Part shown: piece after piece, positions 42,000 to 55,793 of the stretch
How positions within the stretch are numbered: the stretch's first letter is position 1
Layout of the letters: every line of letters starts with the position of its first letter
Assembly: GCA_902625325.1 (NCBI GenBank)
Contig: CACOAW010000009.1
Span: forward strand, 1-62,410
Length of the DNA: 62,410 bases
From: an uncultured Candidatus Poseidoniales archaeon
GTDB taxonomy: Archaea; Thermoplasmatota; Poseidoniia; Poseidoniales; Thalassarchaeaceae
Reading direction: 5' to 3'
Made by a program: the position numbers and the translations under genes
The notes under the pieces: model-generated
The model's database searches: none
Told to the model about the DNA's origin: nothing
Seen by the model: the letters and a program-made list of their open reading frames with translations, nothing else

Positions 42000-42965
42000 T
42001 CAGGAATCAGCCGATAACCGTTCGTTTTCCCTTTGCACTTCTGTAACTCCGTATACAATCAGAATGAATCCGAGTATCATGGAAGCGCCGACTTCCTCGT
42101 CTAGAAGCAACCATCCCCCAATAACTCCAAACACTGGAACAAGGAAAACGTACGAAGATGCGGCAGTAGGGCCGATGACCTCGATTCCCCTAGCGAACAA
42201 AACGTATGATAGGACTGTGGAGACTATCCCCAGATAAGCGATAGTAACCCACTCTGCCTCGCTAGGATATGGAATGGGTGACCCCCAGTTCTCAACGATG
42301 ACCCACGGAGATAGTAAGACCCATCCAGTTACGGAGTACCAGACTACAATCTCAAGCGACGAGTAACCCCTATCCCAGGAAAGCATGATCTTAGTCAGGT
42401 TAGTGGTAGCCGCCCATGATAGCGCAGCAAAGAGAATCATCAAATCCCCTATTGCTCTATGCTCCAACGGAATTCCTGAGTTAGGACTCCAACCAACAAC
42501 AACTGCTACGCCAGAAATCCCAATCAATAGTCCTAAAGACATTCTTGCTGAAATTTTCTGACCTAGCATAGGCACAGCTAGAAGAATCGTAAAAACTGGA
42601 TTCATTGGAATGATTAGCGATGCATCGCCCGCTGCAGTCCAACTCATTCCATGCATAAAGAGAAGCTGGTAAGCCATAGTCCCCAAAAGCCCTAGCCAGA
42701 TAGAGTAAACCCACGATTTTCCATCCGGTGGGAGAAATCTGAATGATCCCTCCCCTCTATTTGAAATCGACCACAAAAAAAATACCGAAACTGCGAAGGC
42801 ATATCTTAGCCAAGCAGAAGTCGCAGGACTGAGCGTTGCCAGGGCGTCTTCATTCAACCCGTAACTCAGAAATCTTCCTGCGGCCCAAGTTGAGCCCCAA
42901 ATCGCAGCGACCAGAACTAGAAGTAAATGGGTCCCGAGATTCTCCTTCCAATAACTGCCCAACAT
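42000..42965 (-). CDS. EamA/DMT-family transporter
   Basis: 321 residues from ATG 42965 (AAGGA upstream; ATG 42986 would overlap aroA). Ten hydrophobic helices in two EamA repeats (about 10-150 and 165-310); IWGSTWAAGRFL and the second-half YLGIVSTVLSYVLFARGIE are typical. Drug/metabolite exporter superfamily, substrate unknown. It sits directly after aroA. Confidence 0.82.
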   Translation of the reverse strand: MLGSYWKENLGTHLLLVLVAAIWGSTWAAGRFLSYGLNEDALATLSPATSAWLRYAFAVSVFFLWSISNRGEGSFRFLPPDGKSWVYSIWLGLLGTMAYQLLFMHGMSWTAAGDASLIIPMNPVFTILLAVPMLGQKISARMSLGLLIGISGVAVVVGWSPNSGIPLEHRAIGDLMILFAALSWAATTNLTKIMLSWDRGYSSLEIVVWYSVTGWVLLSPWVIVENWGSPIPYPSEAEWVTIAYLGIVSTVLSYVLFARGIEVIGPTAASSYVFLVPVFGVIGGWLLLDEEVGASMILGFILIVYGVTEVQRENERLSADS

Positions 42966-42969
42966 AATT

Positions 42970-44166
42970 TCAGATCCTTGAATCATTGGTGATAATCATC
43001 TCAAAGAAACCAGGATGTGTGACATCTGATATTTCATATCCAGACAAATTCGCTCCAACTTTCGTCGCCAGAACTCCTGCTGTCATGGCCAATCTGTGGT
43101 CCAACTCGCAATCGAAAACTCTCATCGGGCTTCCTGGAAACTGCCCTCCGGGGATTTTTAGTCCAGTATCAGTTTCACTCGCTTCCATTCCGAATGAGGA
43201 TAGCAATCTAACTGTGGATAAGATCCTGTCAGACTCCTTCCCCCTAGCATGGGGCACTCCCAAAATTTCACCTCCAGTTCCGAGTGCCATTATGGCAGCA
43301 CACGGTGCGATGATGTCACTGGAATCTCTCAGGTCGACCTCATCTTTCTCTGACGATAGAGCATTACTAGTAGCTTCGAGAACAGGGCTTCGAAAGCTCG
43401 TTAGGTCCTGTTCCAAACTTCTGGTTCCATGAAGAAGGTCGAAAAGAACAGATAAGGGAAAAAGGCTAATCTCGGGAGGTATTTCCACTTTTTTGGGAGT
43501 TTTAACTTCCCAATTAGACAGAATCATCTCTTCCTCGAGGGTTCCCGACCAGCCACAATCGTTGCAAATTTCTATTGTTAGATCCCTATACCATCTACTT
43601 ACTGCATCTCCAAAAAGACTCACTTCAATCTGCTTCTGGAGTCCTCCAGAAGCCAGAATTATGCCACTTAAAACCTGACTAGAAAGGGACTCATCAATCC
43701 TTGTCCTCCCGCCTGTTATCGGCCCTGTTATCTCTAAGGGAAGCCTATCTGAGGATACATTGCACCCCAAATCTTCCAATGACTTTGTTAGTTGGGTGAA
43801 GTCTCTTCTCCTCAAGGAGGAATCTCCATCGATAACTACTGGGGAATCGAAGCAGGCGACAAGAAATGATAGAATTTTAGCGGCAGTAGCCGAGTTTCCG
43901 CAGTCTAGATTTGTCTTTGGAGGATTCAGACCTCCACTCCCTCCCCGAATTTTCCATTGTCCCGCCTCCCTCTGTATCGAAGCTCCCATTTCTTCGACAC
44001 AGTCCGCCATTGAGATGATATCTCGACCAGGAACCCCTCGAAAGATCAATTTAGTACTAGTACTGCACTGGGATGAGAGCGCTATCCATCTAATCATGTG
44101 ACTCTTTGAAGGTGGCAAGAACCACTCGACTTCATCCGGGTGGTCGATGATGGGGATGGCTAGCAC
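42970..44166 (-). CDS. aroA: 3-phosphoshikimate 1-carboxyvinyltransferase (EPSP synthase)
   Basis: 398 residues, GTG start, slightly shorter than the ~430 of bacterial enzymes. PPSKSHMIRWIAL, LRRRDFTQLTKSLEDLG, the ESDRILS region and DHRLAMTAGVLA are active-site blocks. The CGNSATAAK loop (89-97) has Ala93 where most class I enzymes have Gly (E. coli Gly96) and Lys97 for the usual Arg. The enzyme joins shikimate-3-phosphate and PEP. AroD lies 6 kb away on the other strand. Confidence 0.9.
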   Translation of the reverse strand: MLAIPIIDHPDEVEWFLPPSKSHMIRWIALSSQCSTSTKLIFRGVPGRDIISMADCVEEMGASIQREAGQWKIRGGSGGLNPPKTNLDCGNSATAAKILSFLVACFDSPVVIDGDSSLRRRDFTQLTKSLEDLGCNVSSDRLPLEITGPITGGRTRIDESLSSQVLSGIILASGGLQKQIEVSLFGDAVSRWYRDLTIEICNDCGWSGTLEEEMILSNWEVKTPKKVEIPPEISLFPLSVLFDLLHGTRSLEQDLTSFRSPVLEATSNALSSEKDEVDLRDSSDIIAPCAAIMALGTGGEILGVPHARGKESDRILSTVRLLSSFGMEASETDTGLKIPGGQFPGSPMRVFDCELDHRLAMTAGVLATKVGANLSGYEISDVTHPGFFEMIITNDSRI

Positions 44167-44181
44167 ACAACCGCATCGTAG

Positions 44182-45078
44182 TCATTCAGTTGAATGCTCG
44201 TATTGGGCATGTTCCCTAATCCAGTCTCCGAAGTCAGAATCTCCACTCCATGACTTGGCCCTCTCATCGATAATGCTCCTTTGCAGTGTCTCCTCAATGG
44301 TCCCATTCATTCTGACCAGATTGTTTCTCTGTAGAATCTTGGGACTAAGTCCTGGAAGGAGTATTGCCAGTGCCCTTGGAACTCTACCCGGATAGACCTC
44401 GTTTACATGCCTGACGATATTGGTGGTGCAGGTGTTTGTTATGGTGTTGTACCACTCCGGGCTTTCACCCAACTTATTTGTTCTCATTAGATATGACTCT
44501 AGCATCCTTCGCTCGTTTCCCGGGCCTAGGACTACCGCCTCGAATAGGTGTGTGACTGATCTCTTCCTGCATCTGGTCCTTACTCCGATAACGTCTCTTT
44601 CCGTGGCCCAGACGTAGATTAATTCGTATTGTCTAAATAGGCCTTTGATTGGGTGGTACCTCTCTCCTCTCTCCCTCCTCACCTCAATTGAACATGCTAA
44701 CCTAGTCCCATCGCTCATCTCGAAACTCATAATGGTGTGCGCCATCTGTCTTCTTCTCGGGTCAAAGTACTCGAGAACGAACCATATCTTCTCTACTTCA
44801 GTAAGATTCAGTTTCAAGTCAATCCATCTTTCATCGTAGTCCCTGCCGCTCCTCCACTCGAAGTCCCTGACATTACGAATGGTCACCTCGTCCCCGTTGA
44901 ATTCGGCTTCAGCCTGTCTTTCGTTATCATTTACCCACGACCTGTCATTGGATGGCCTCAGACTTAGGTGCCTCATGATTGCCCAGATTACCGATAAAAA
45001 TCCTAGAGAAAAAATGGCCAGAGATAACCAGCCCGGCATCTTGAAGGGGTCAAGCACGGGTTCCTGAGCCCCTCTCAT
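44182..45078 (-). CDS. DUF4105 (Lnb N-terminal periplasmic-like) membrane protein
   Basis: 298 residues from ATG 45078, preceded by GGGGAGG; longer in-frame starts run into the tRNA. One membrane helix at about 18-38. The rest matches DUF4105: FVLEYFDPRRRQMAHTIMSF, SIEVRRERGE, LFRQYELIYVWATERDV and EWYNTITNTCTTNI, holding conserved His and Cys that suggest a papain-like catalytic pair. It should face the outside. Lnb-type domains are known from bacteria; here it directly follows tRNA-Ser. Confidence 0.78.
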   Translation of the reverse strand: MRGAQEPVLDPFKMPGWLSLAIFSLGFLSVIWAIMRHLSLRPSNDRSWVNDNERQAEAEFNGDEVTIRNVRDFEWRSGRDYDERWIDLKLNLTEVEKIWFVLEYFDPRRRQMAHTIMSFEMSDGTRLACSIEVRRERGERYHPIKGLFRQYELIYVWATERDVIGVRTRCRKRSVTHLFEAVVLGPGNERRMLESYLMRTNKLGESPEWYNTITNTCTTNIVRHVNEVYPGRVPRALAILLPGLSPKILQRNNLVRMNGTIEETLQRSIIDERAKSWSGDSDFGDWIREHAQYEHSTE

Positions 45079-45102
45079 TGAATGAATCCTCCCCATTTTT
45101 GG

Positions 45103-45189
45103 TGGCGCGGCAGGGGAGATTCGAACTCCCGAGGTGAGACACCACTGGATTAGCAATCCAGCGCAATGGCCAGGCTATGCGACTGCCGC
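45103..45189 (-). tRNA. tRNA-Ser (anticodon GCT), CCA encoded
   Basis: Acceptor stem GCGGCAG/CTGCCGC, discriminator G, encoded CCA at 45103-45105. Anticodon stem CTGGA/TCCAG encloses loop TTGCTAA with anticodon GCT. A long variable arm (type II) precedes the T-arm GGGAG-TTCGAAT-CTCCC. Reads serine codons AGC/AGU. No intron. Confidence 0.95.
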
Positions 45190-45234
45190 AGTAATTACAC
45201 GACCAGAGATTCGTGCTTAAGCAGAACGGTGCTT

Positions 45235-50002
<4,768 letters not shown>

Positions 50003-50088
50003 TTAGCGATAATAGTGAAGAAACTGGATACTTCAGAAAGATTTCTTGCACGACACGATTAAACCGGCCTTATATTTCCCGGAACCTC

Positions 50089-50883
50089 ATGAATAAGCCC
50101 TCGGTATGCGTTACACTGAGGGGCAGAACCTCTGAAGAAATGATTTCTGACGCCCCTAAGGCAATTAAGATGGGTGCAGATTTATTGGAGGTTCGTTTGG
50201 ATTTTCTTTGGACCACTGAGGAAAAAATACGAACGACGAAGATTTCTGATGAAGACGAGAAGGATGAAGTTGAGGTGTTGGTAGGTAAATTGGGTTTCGA
50301 GGAAGTAGACTTCCAGAAGGAGATAGAGAGTATCTCTTCTTCTATTGAAGCCCCTATTATGATGGTCTGCAGACCTCGGGACCAAGGCGGTTTTTTCCCC
50401 TCAAGTGAGGATGAGAGGTTTTCCGTCCTGAGGTCAGCGATTAGCGCTAATCCTAGTTGGATAGATTTGGAGATTGATATCCCTGCCCAAGAAAGGGAAG
50501 AGCTAGTCTCGTTGGCGGAAGGGGGGCAGACCCAGGTAATCGCCTCTTTCCATTCATTAGAAGGCGTCCCATCAACTTCGGAGATAACAAAGGACATCTC
50601 CGAAGCTCAAGAGATGGGGGACATCGTCAAGGCTTGCTACTCGACCAGTGATCGGAAGGACGCTCTAAGGATTTTTGAGGCCGCTCTTGAGTTGAAGTCT
50701 ACAAGTCACAAGTATTGTCTTATGGGACTTGGACCCGGGGGGGACTGGGCTAGAATCCACGCCCCTGTTCTAGGCCAAGGACTCGTTTTCGCAACCACCG
50801 AGTCTGGCTGGCACCTCGCACAGCAAGGCAGGATAAATGCGGCTGATCTGAGAGTGGCCTGGGAAGTTATGGAGTATTCCTAA
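50089..50883 (+). CDS. aroD: 3-dehydroquinate dehydratase, type I
   Basis: 264 residues from ATG 50089. Type I features: LEVRLDFL, the general-base His in ASFHSLEGVPS and the Schiff-base Lys in VKACYST; MGLGPGGDWARIHAPVLGQ closes the barrel. It dehydrates 3-dehydroquinate in the shikimate pathway. Upstream in-frame codons to 49978 are not conserved. An ATTAAA at about 50058 would suit a leaderless mRNA. Overlaps the convergent gene by 4 bases. Confidence 0.88.
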   Translation: MNKPSVCVTLRGRTSEEMISDAPKAIKMGADLLEVRLDFLWTTEEKIRTTKISDEDEKDEVEVLVGKLGFEEVDFQKEIESISSSIEAPIMMVCRPRDQGGFFPSSEDERFSVLRSAISANPSWIDLEIDIPAQEREELVSLAEGGQTQVIASFHSLEGVPSTSEITKDISEAQEMGDIVKACYSTSDRKDALRIFEAALELKSTSHKYCLMGLGPGGDWARIHAPVLGQGLVFATTESGWHLAQQGRINAADLRVAWEVMEYS

Positions 50884-51785
50884 TCAGAGGAATCATCATT
50901 CAAGAAAGGGACCTCAATCATCTCCTGATCTTCCTTTCTCAGTGCAGTTGAGTGATACTTCGAGTGAATGATCAGGGGGATAATAATGCACGAAAGGGGG
51001 AGTGAACCAATCAGAACGTACGCTGTGGTCTTCGGAAGCATGAACCTATCCTCTACGTCAATCAGCACCTCTACGCTCATATTTCCCGAAGCAGGCTGGT
51101 CTCCCTGCCTGCTATTGTCCCAACCATCTAGAACCAAGAAGAACTCCTGGTCAGCCGAACTACTCCCAAAACCTGCAAATGACCATGCCGATCCGGATGA
51201 ATCTATAGCTACAGAGAATTCCTGGTAGGAAACCGACTCGTATGCATGGGTATCTCTGAATGGAATCCATGTAAAGAGGTCCCTGTATTCGACTGGAACT
51301 GCATCCAATGCTCCCTCTTCACAGATTAACTCCCATCCTTCTTCTTCGCATAGCATATCGACTTCATACATTTCCATGTCACTCGGAGTGAGTAGGTACA
51401 CGTCTCCCTTTGAACTGAAATCTATACAGAACGTGTACCTTTTCCCAGGCATGAGTACCAATTCTATGGTAGTCGCAGAACCGTTATCCACTTGGATTCC
51501 TGGAAATCCTTCCCAGGAACCGTCCGACCATTCGGTGCTGACATCCTTGTCAAGGGCCCTAAGCCCGGACCTTCCGTCAAAACCGAACAGCTCTCCGCCT
51601 CCGCTCCCAGGGATATCTATGGAAAGGTAATCTTTCGGGTTCTCTCCTTGATCCCAGTCACTGCTAGGAGAAACTCCACAGGATGAAGATTGTGAACTTG
51701 CGGGTACTGAGGCAAAAATGATAGCGCTCATGGTTGCTAAAATTATTGACACACCAACACCAGTGGAATAAAATCTTGAAATCAC
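50880..51785 (-). CDS. Secreted/membrane-anchored protein, unknown
   Basis: 301 residues, GTG start sharing one base with the preceding stop. Signal peptide at about 8-32, an extracellular domain with four or more Cys (about 36-250), and a C-terminal helix (about 254-275) with short cytoplasmic tail. The extracellular part (MPGKRYTFCIDFSSKGDVYLLTP, FFLVLDGWDN) resembles pre-peptidase C-terminal-like beta sandwiches, a weak resemblance. Coupled with the PKD protein gene upstream. Confidence 0.65.
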   Translation of the reverse strand: MISRFYSTGVGVSIILATMSAIIFASVPASSQSSSCGVSPSSDWDQGENPKDYLSIDIPGSGGGELFGFDGRSGLRALDKDVSTEWSDGSWEGFPGIQVDNGSATTIELVLMPGKRYTFCIDFSSKGDVYLLTPSDMEMYEVDMLCEEEGWELICEEGALDAVPVEYRDLFTWIPFRDTHAYESVSYQEFSVAIDSSGSAWSFAGFGSSSADQEFFLVLDGWDNSRQGDQPASGNMSVEVLIDVEDRFMLPKTTAYVLIGSLPLSCIIIPLIIHSKYHSTALRKEDQEMIEVPFLNDDSSD

Positions 51786-54700
51786 TATTTTCGCCTCGTT
51801 CTTATCGGCCTCACATAGCCGGACTCTCTGTTCGTACGCTGATCAGAGGTAAGATATCTGGGTTGCGGAGGGGGGCTATGCTGATCCATCCCGGGCAGCC
51901 CTCCCTCGGCTTCGACTTCGTCAACGTCGTACTTCTTGACCATCTCCATTGCATCCAACTCTTCATCGTCTCTCTCTCTGAGAATCATCCATCCTAGAAT
52001 AGCCACTAGTGCGACTAGGGCCAAGAGTCCGGCACTCTCTTTTCCAGGCGTTAGGTCAGCAATGGTCAGGTCGGCTAGAGTCTTTGGTGGGGTAGTATCC
52101 TGGATTGATAGAACGGTGATGACATAATCTCTGAATTCGCATACCCCTGCTCCATCGCAAACAGTCATAGAAATCCTGATTTCACCTGGCTCGGTCCAAG
52201 TTTGATTGGCTCCTATCCAGTCATTCCTCGTATTTCCGTCGCAACCTTCCAATGTCAGACAGTCATCATCCACGTAGGCATTGATGTCCCAATTGAACTC
52301 TAGAGTGTCAGTCAAATTCCTGTCTCTATCGTTGGTTGGATCTCCATCTCCGTCGCTGTCGAAGAGGGCATCATCATCTATCCAAGCATGGATTCCGAGG
52401 TCCAGATCATCATCTCTGGCTTCTCCAGAAAGATTGACCAATTCTCCAACTACCACATAATCCGTCGCAATTGGGCTGATTGTCGTTATTTCTGGTGGTG
52501 ATGAGACTCTGACTTTCATGTCGGTGGTGTTCGAGTCCCCCCCTCCAAAACCATCGATTACAGTAAGCCTTACCGTATATTCTCCGGGTCTGTCATAGCT
52601 ATGCCAAACCACAGGCCCAGAAGACGAAGGGCTAGCATCTCCGAAATCCCAAATCCATTTCATAATCCCGCTCCATTCCGGGTCGCTCATGTCAGTGGAA
52701 GATTTGTCTTGGAACACCGGATCTGCGTCGAAACTGCTTCTCCCATCGAACCTAATCAAATCACCAGGGGCAATGAAAGCTCCCCCCTCTTCAGTTTGGG
52801 GGACGCGCCAGACTATGTCGGACTCGCTAGAATCAGGGATTATGGACAAAATCCTGCCTTGATTGCTCGGACAACTGAATGATATAATCGGAATTGGGAG
52901 GGGATTTTCGATATAGATTAGGAAATTCTTGGGAGCCGAATCAAGCCCCCTCTCGTCAAAAACCACTAGAGTAACGCTGTACAGTCCCGGTTGCGAAAAG
53001 GTTCTGCTAACAGAGGTGGTGTTTTCTATCGGGTCTTCTCGGTCTGAGAATGTCCATGAATGGGATAGTTCTGAGGAATCCCCATCAGGATCGAATGAAG
53101 AACTACTGAAGATGTACGTGTCTCCAATCTGTCCATCTAAAGGACGTTCGAAGAGTGCCACTGGTCGTTGATTCAGTATGTTTACAGTTAGATGAGCGAC
53201 CGAGATGTTACCATCATCGTCAACCACCTCTAGTGTTGCATTTTTCTGACCGGGCTCCCTCCAACTCACTACGGGGTTAGATTCGAATGAACTCGTCTCT
53301 GAGAATTCAGAGGCAAGTGAAACTCCCTCTCCATCGAGATTTACCCCCTCATCGAATGTCCACCTATATTCTACAATTATTCCATCTTCATCTAAGAAAA
53401 CTTCCGGCATAATTAGTGGCGTTACTGCAAATGCTTCCAATTCCTCTGAGAATACTTGACTGGGCTCTCGGTTTAGGACCTTCACTAGCACTGTTTTCTG
53501 AGAAGACTGGAAACCATCGCTGACAAACAACTCTAGGGAATAAGTAGTGCCCTCGCCGCTTCCATCGATCCACAAGTGACTAACTTCGTATAGTCCAACA
53601 CCCGACTCAGTATCTCCATCTCCCCAGTTCCATGAGAAAAATAGACGATTGACAGGGACATTGTCCGAGGTTCCGAAGGCAGAAAATTGTACTCTCTGGT
53701 TGGTCTGAATGACCAACTCTTCTTGAATCGGCAATCCATCAACTGAGATATCGGGGACTGGCTGCGAAGTATCGTTGACCGATACATCCCATGATTTAGT
53801 CTCGGAGAAGTATCCCCCTTGGTCTTCAACAACAAGCGTGATTACGTAATCTCCCTCTTGCGTGTATGTATGGACCGGATTCTTCAGACTTGAAGAGTTG
53901 CCATCGCCTAGTCCCCAGATGTATGATTTAAGAGAATCATTATGGCCAAAAGACCCGTTTTGATAACCAAACCCCCACGAGTCATACCCTCCTCCATAGA
54001 TGTAGGTCGGCAACCAGGTTTCAGTTTGATTAGACGAAATAGAACCCGAACTCTCGGGCTTCATGTTGAATATCTCTATGGGGAGGGTTTGCGCTATATC
54101 CTGTAATTCACCTGTAATGTCACTAGCTCTCGCTGTTATTGTCCATTCAGCAGTGAATGGGGGTGTGAACCATACAGATCGAATCTCAGGCTCTGAGTTT
54201 CCCGCAGAAATTGTGAATTCTGAGGAGTCATACAAGGAGTTCTCAGTGAATGCTGATAGCTCAATCGAAAGGGTTTCGAAGAACGCACTGGAACTTACCC
54301 CGATCCCTATTTCCACACTATCATCTAGTAAGTCGCCATCTCTATCAAATCCCTCAACCGATTCTATGGTTAATTCAGCAGGATCAGTGACCTGGCTAGC
54401 ACTGACGGAAAAACTACCTGTAGGGTAGTTTCCCCCAGGAAGAACTCCACAGTTTGCGAAATCGAAATCGCAGTCATCTACTAAAGAGTTATACCACACG
54501 AGGAGCCATACTTCGCTGGTTAAGTTTCCAAATCCATTAACAAATCCTGTCCCCCTTCCGTCTTCTGAGTCTATCCTCAGCCTGTCCATGCTCCATGTGC
54601 CAGTGGAGTCTTCCTTGGACAAAACTGCTCCTTCGAAGCCAAACCTATCTGGTTGGACAAGGATGCTCAGTGGGTATCCATCCCCTCCGGAAAATCTGAA

Positions 54701-55735
54701 CGATTTGAGGCCCCAACCCTCCAACAAGTGTCCAGAAGATTGCCATGTCTCGTTCCAATCATTGTTTTCTGCGCTGGCTACGCCTCTGCAGAATCCCCCA
54801 GAAGAGCAGTCGTCCAATAATTCGATTTCAGAGAACCCGAATGCTCCCTGATCGCTGTCTAACGTTATCGCAGCACTAAAGTTAGCAAAAATTTCACTCA
54901 TTGTCAAGCCGATAGGTGTCGACCCGGTCCCTGGGTTCCTAGCCAAATTCTCTATTCCATTTCCACCTATGGAGGGATTAGAAATCAATTGCTGAATCCC
55001 TGTGGGCCCTCCTAGTTTGTCAGATAGGTAGGTTAGGAAAAGAAAGCTTGAGCCCATATCGGCGGTACGTCCGTCCCACCATCGAAGACTAGTGGTGGAA
55101 TTTTGCGTCCAAGAGTTGGCCTTTTCCTCTAATTGCTGGGACTCTCCATAGCTCATGAACTCAGATAGCCTAGCAGCACCTTCCTTCACCCAGAGGTACT
55201 CAAATGGATCGTAATCATGATGTATTAGCTCGCCGAACTCGCTGGTCAGAATCCTATTTCTCTCAGAAATATCATCGATATCGATGAACAAAGCCTCCCG
55301 TAAAGTCGAGACTCCAGTCTCGAAGTAACCCTCATCTCCTCCTGGTCCATCAATGGGGATTATTGCTATCTCTATCTGACAATTCCCGTCTATGTCTGGG
55401 GGGGTACCAAAGAAATTTGTCGTTGTAGGGAAAATGATTGATTCCCAGTTCGATACGATGTCATTCAGGATGGTGGATGAGACTATTTGCTCGTCTTCCA
55501 CAAATATTGCAGAGTTGGAGGAAATTTTCTCCACGGTTACTTCGAACGTACCGTCACTCGTAGTGATATTGTCCCCATCACCTACTGACCATGAGTTCAG
55601 ACAGCTTCTTGGTTGACCGTCCGAGGAGACTCCCAAGACGCTGGTGGAAATCATAGGCAAAACGAACACAAGTAGTAGTGCAATTGCGATAATAACAGGT
55701 TTTCTGTTTGTGGTAAAATCTGTACCGCGGACCAT
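51785..55735 (-). CDS. PKD-repeat surface protein with inactive M30-peptidase-like head
   Basis: 1316 residues from ATG 55735, chosen because AGGAGGTG lies six bases upstream. A signal anchor (13-35) leads into a peptidase-like domain (about 75-300). SEFGELIHHDYDPFEY and WVKEGAARLSEF (165-193) align with the HExxH...EG pattern of hyicolysin-type (M30) peptidases, but both zinc-binding His of HExxH are absent. Several PKD domains follow (for example SYIWGLGDG, FFSWNWGDGD, HSWTFSDRE, WIWDFGDASP), then a C-terminal helix (about 1245-1262) and basic tail. A cell-surface binding or adhesion role is inferred. Confidence 0.78.
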   Translation of the reverse strand: MVRGTDFTTNRKPVIIAIALLLVFVLPMISTSVLGVSSDGQPRSCLNSWSVGDGDNITTSDGTFEVTVEKISSNSAIFVEDEQIVSSTILNDIVSNWESIIFPTTTNFFGTPPDIDGNCQIEIAIIPIDGPGGDEGYFETGVSTLREALFIDIDDISERNRILTSEFGELIHHDYDPFEYLWVKEGAARLSEFMSYGESQQLEEKANSWTQNSTTSLRWWDGRTADMGSSFLFLTYLSDKLGGPTGIQQLISNPSIGGNGIENLARNPGTGSTPIGLTMSEIFANFSAAITLDSDQGAFGFSEIELLDDCSSGGFCRGVASAENNDWNETWQSSGHLLEGWGLKSFRFSGGDGYPLSILVQPDRFGFEGAVLSKEDSTGTWSMDRLRIDSEDGRGTGFVNGFGNLTSEVWLLVWYNSLVDDCDFDFANCGVLPGGNYPTGSFSVSASQVTDPAELTIESVEGFDRDGDLLDDSVEIGIGVSSSAFFETLSIELSAFTENSLYDSSEFTISAGNSEPEIRSVWFTPPFTAEWTITARASDITGELQDIAQTLPIEIFNMKPESSGSISSNQTETWLPTYIYGGGYDSWGFGYQNGSFGHNDSLKSYIWGLGDGNSSSLKNPVHTYTQEGDYVITLVVEDQGGYFSETKSWDVSVNDTSQPVPDISVDGLPIQEELVIQTNQRVQFSAFGTSDNVPVNRLFFSWNWGDGDTESGVGLYEVSHLWIDGSGEGTTYSLELFVSDGFQSSQKTVLVKVLNREPSQVFSEELEAFAVTPLIMPEVFLDEDGIIVEYRWTFDEGVNLDGEGVSLASEFSETSSFESNPVVSWREPGQKNATLEVVDDDGNISVAHLTVNILNQRPVALFERPLDGQIGDTYIFSSSSFDPDGDSSELSHSWTFSDREDPIENTTSVSRTFSQPGLYSVTLVVFDERGLDSAPKNFLIYIENPLPIPIISFSCPSNQGRILSIIPDSSESDIVWRVPQTEEGGAFIAPGDLIRFDGRSSFDADPVFQDKSSTDMSDPEWSGIMKWIWDFGDASPSSSGPVVWHSYDRPGEYTVRLTVIDGFGGGDSNTTDMKVRVSSPPEITTISPIATDYVVVGELVNLSGEARDDDLDLGIHAWIDDDALFDSDGDGDPTNDRDRNLTDTLEFNWDINAYVDDDCLTLEGCDGNTRNDWIGANQTWTEPGEIRISMTVCDGAGVCEFRDYVITVLSIQDTTPPKTLADLTIADLTPGKESAGLLALVALVAILGWMILRERDDEELDAMEMVKKYDVDEVEAEGGLPGMDQHSPPPQPRYLTSDQRTNRESGYVRPIRTRRK

Positions 55736-55793
55736 AACAAGCACCTCCTTATTCATTCTGTACTAAACTGTTCGAGGACTTATTTTAACATCG

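Noticed and set aside
45079-45156. Longer DUF4105 start
   Set aside because: It would run through the tRNA-Ser gene; GGGGAGG before 45078 marks the real start.
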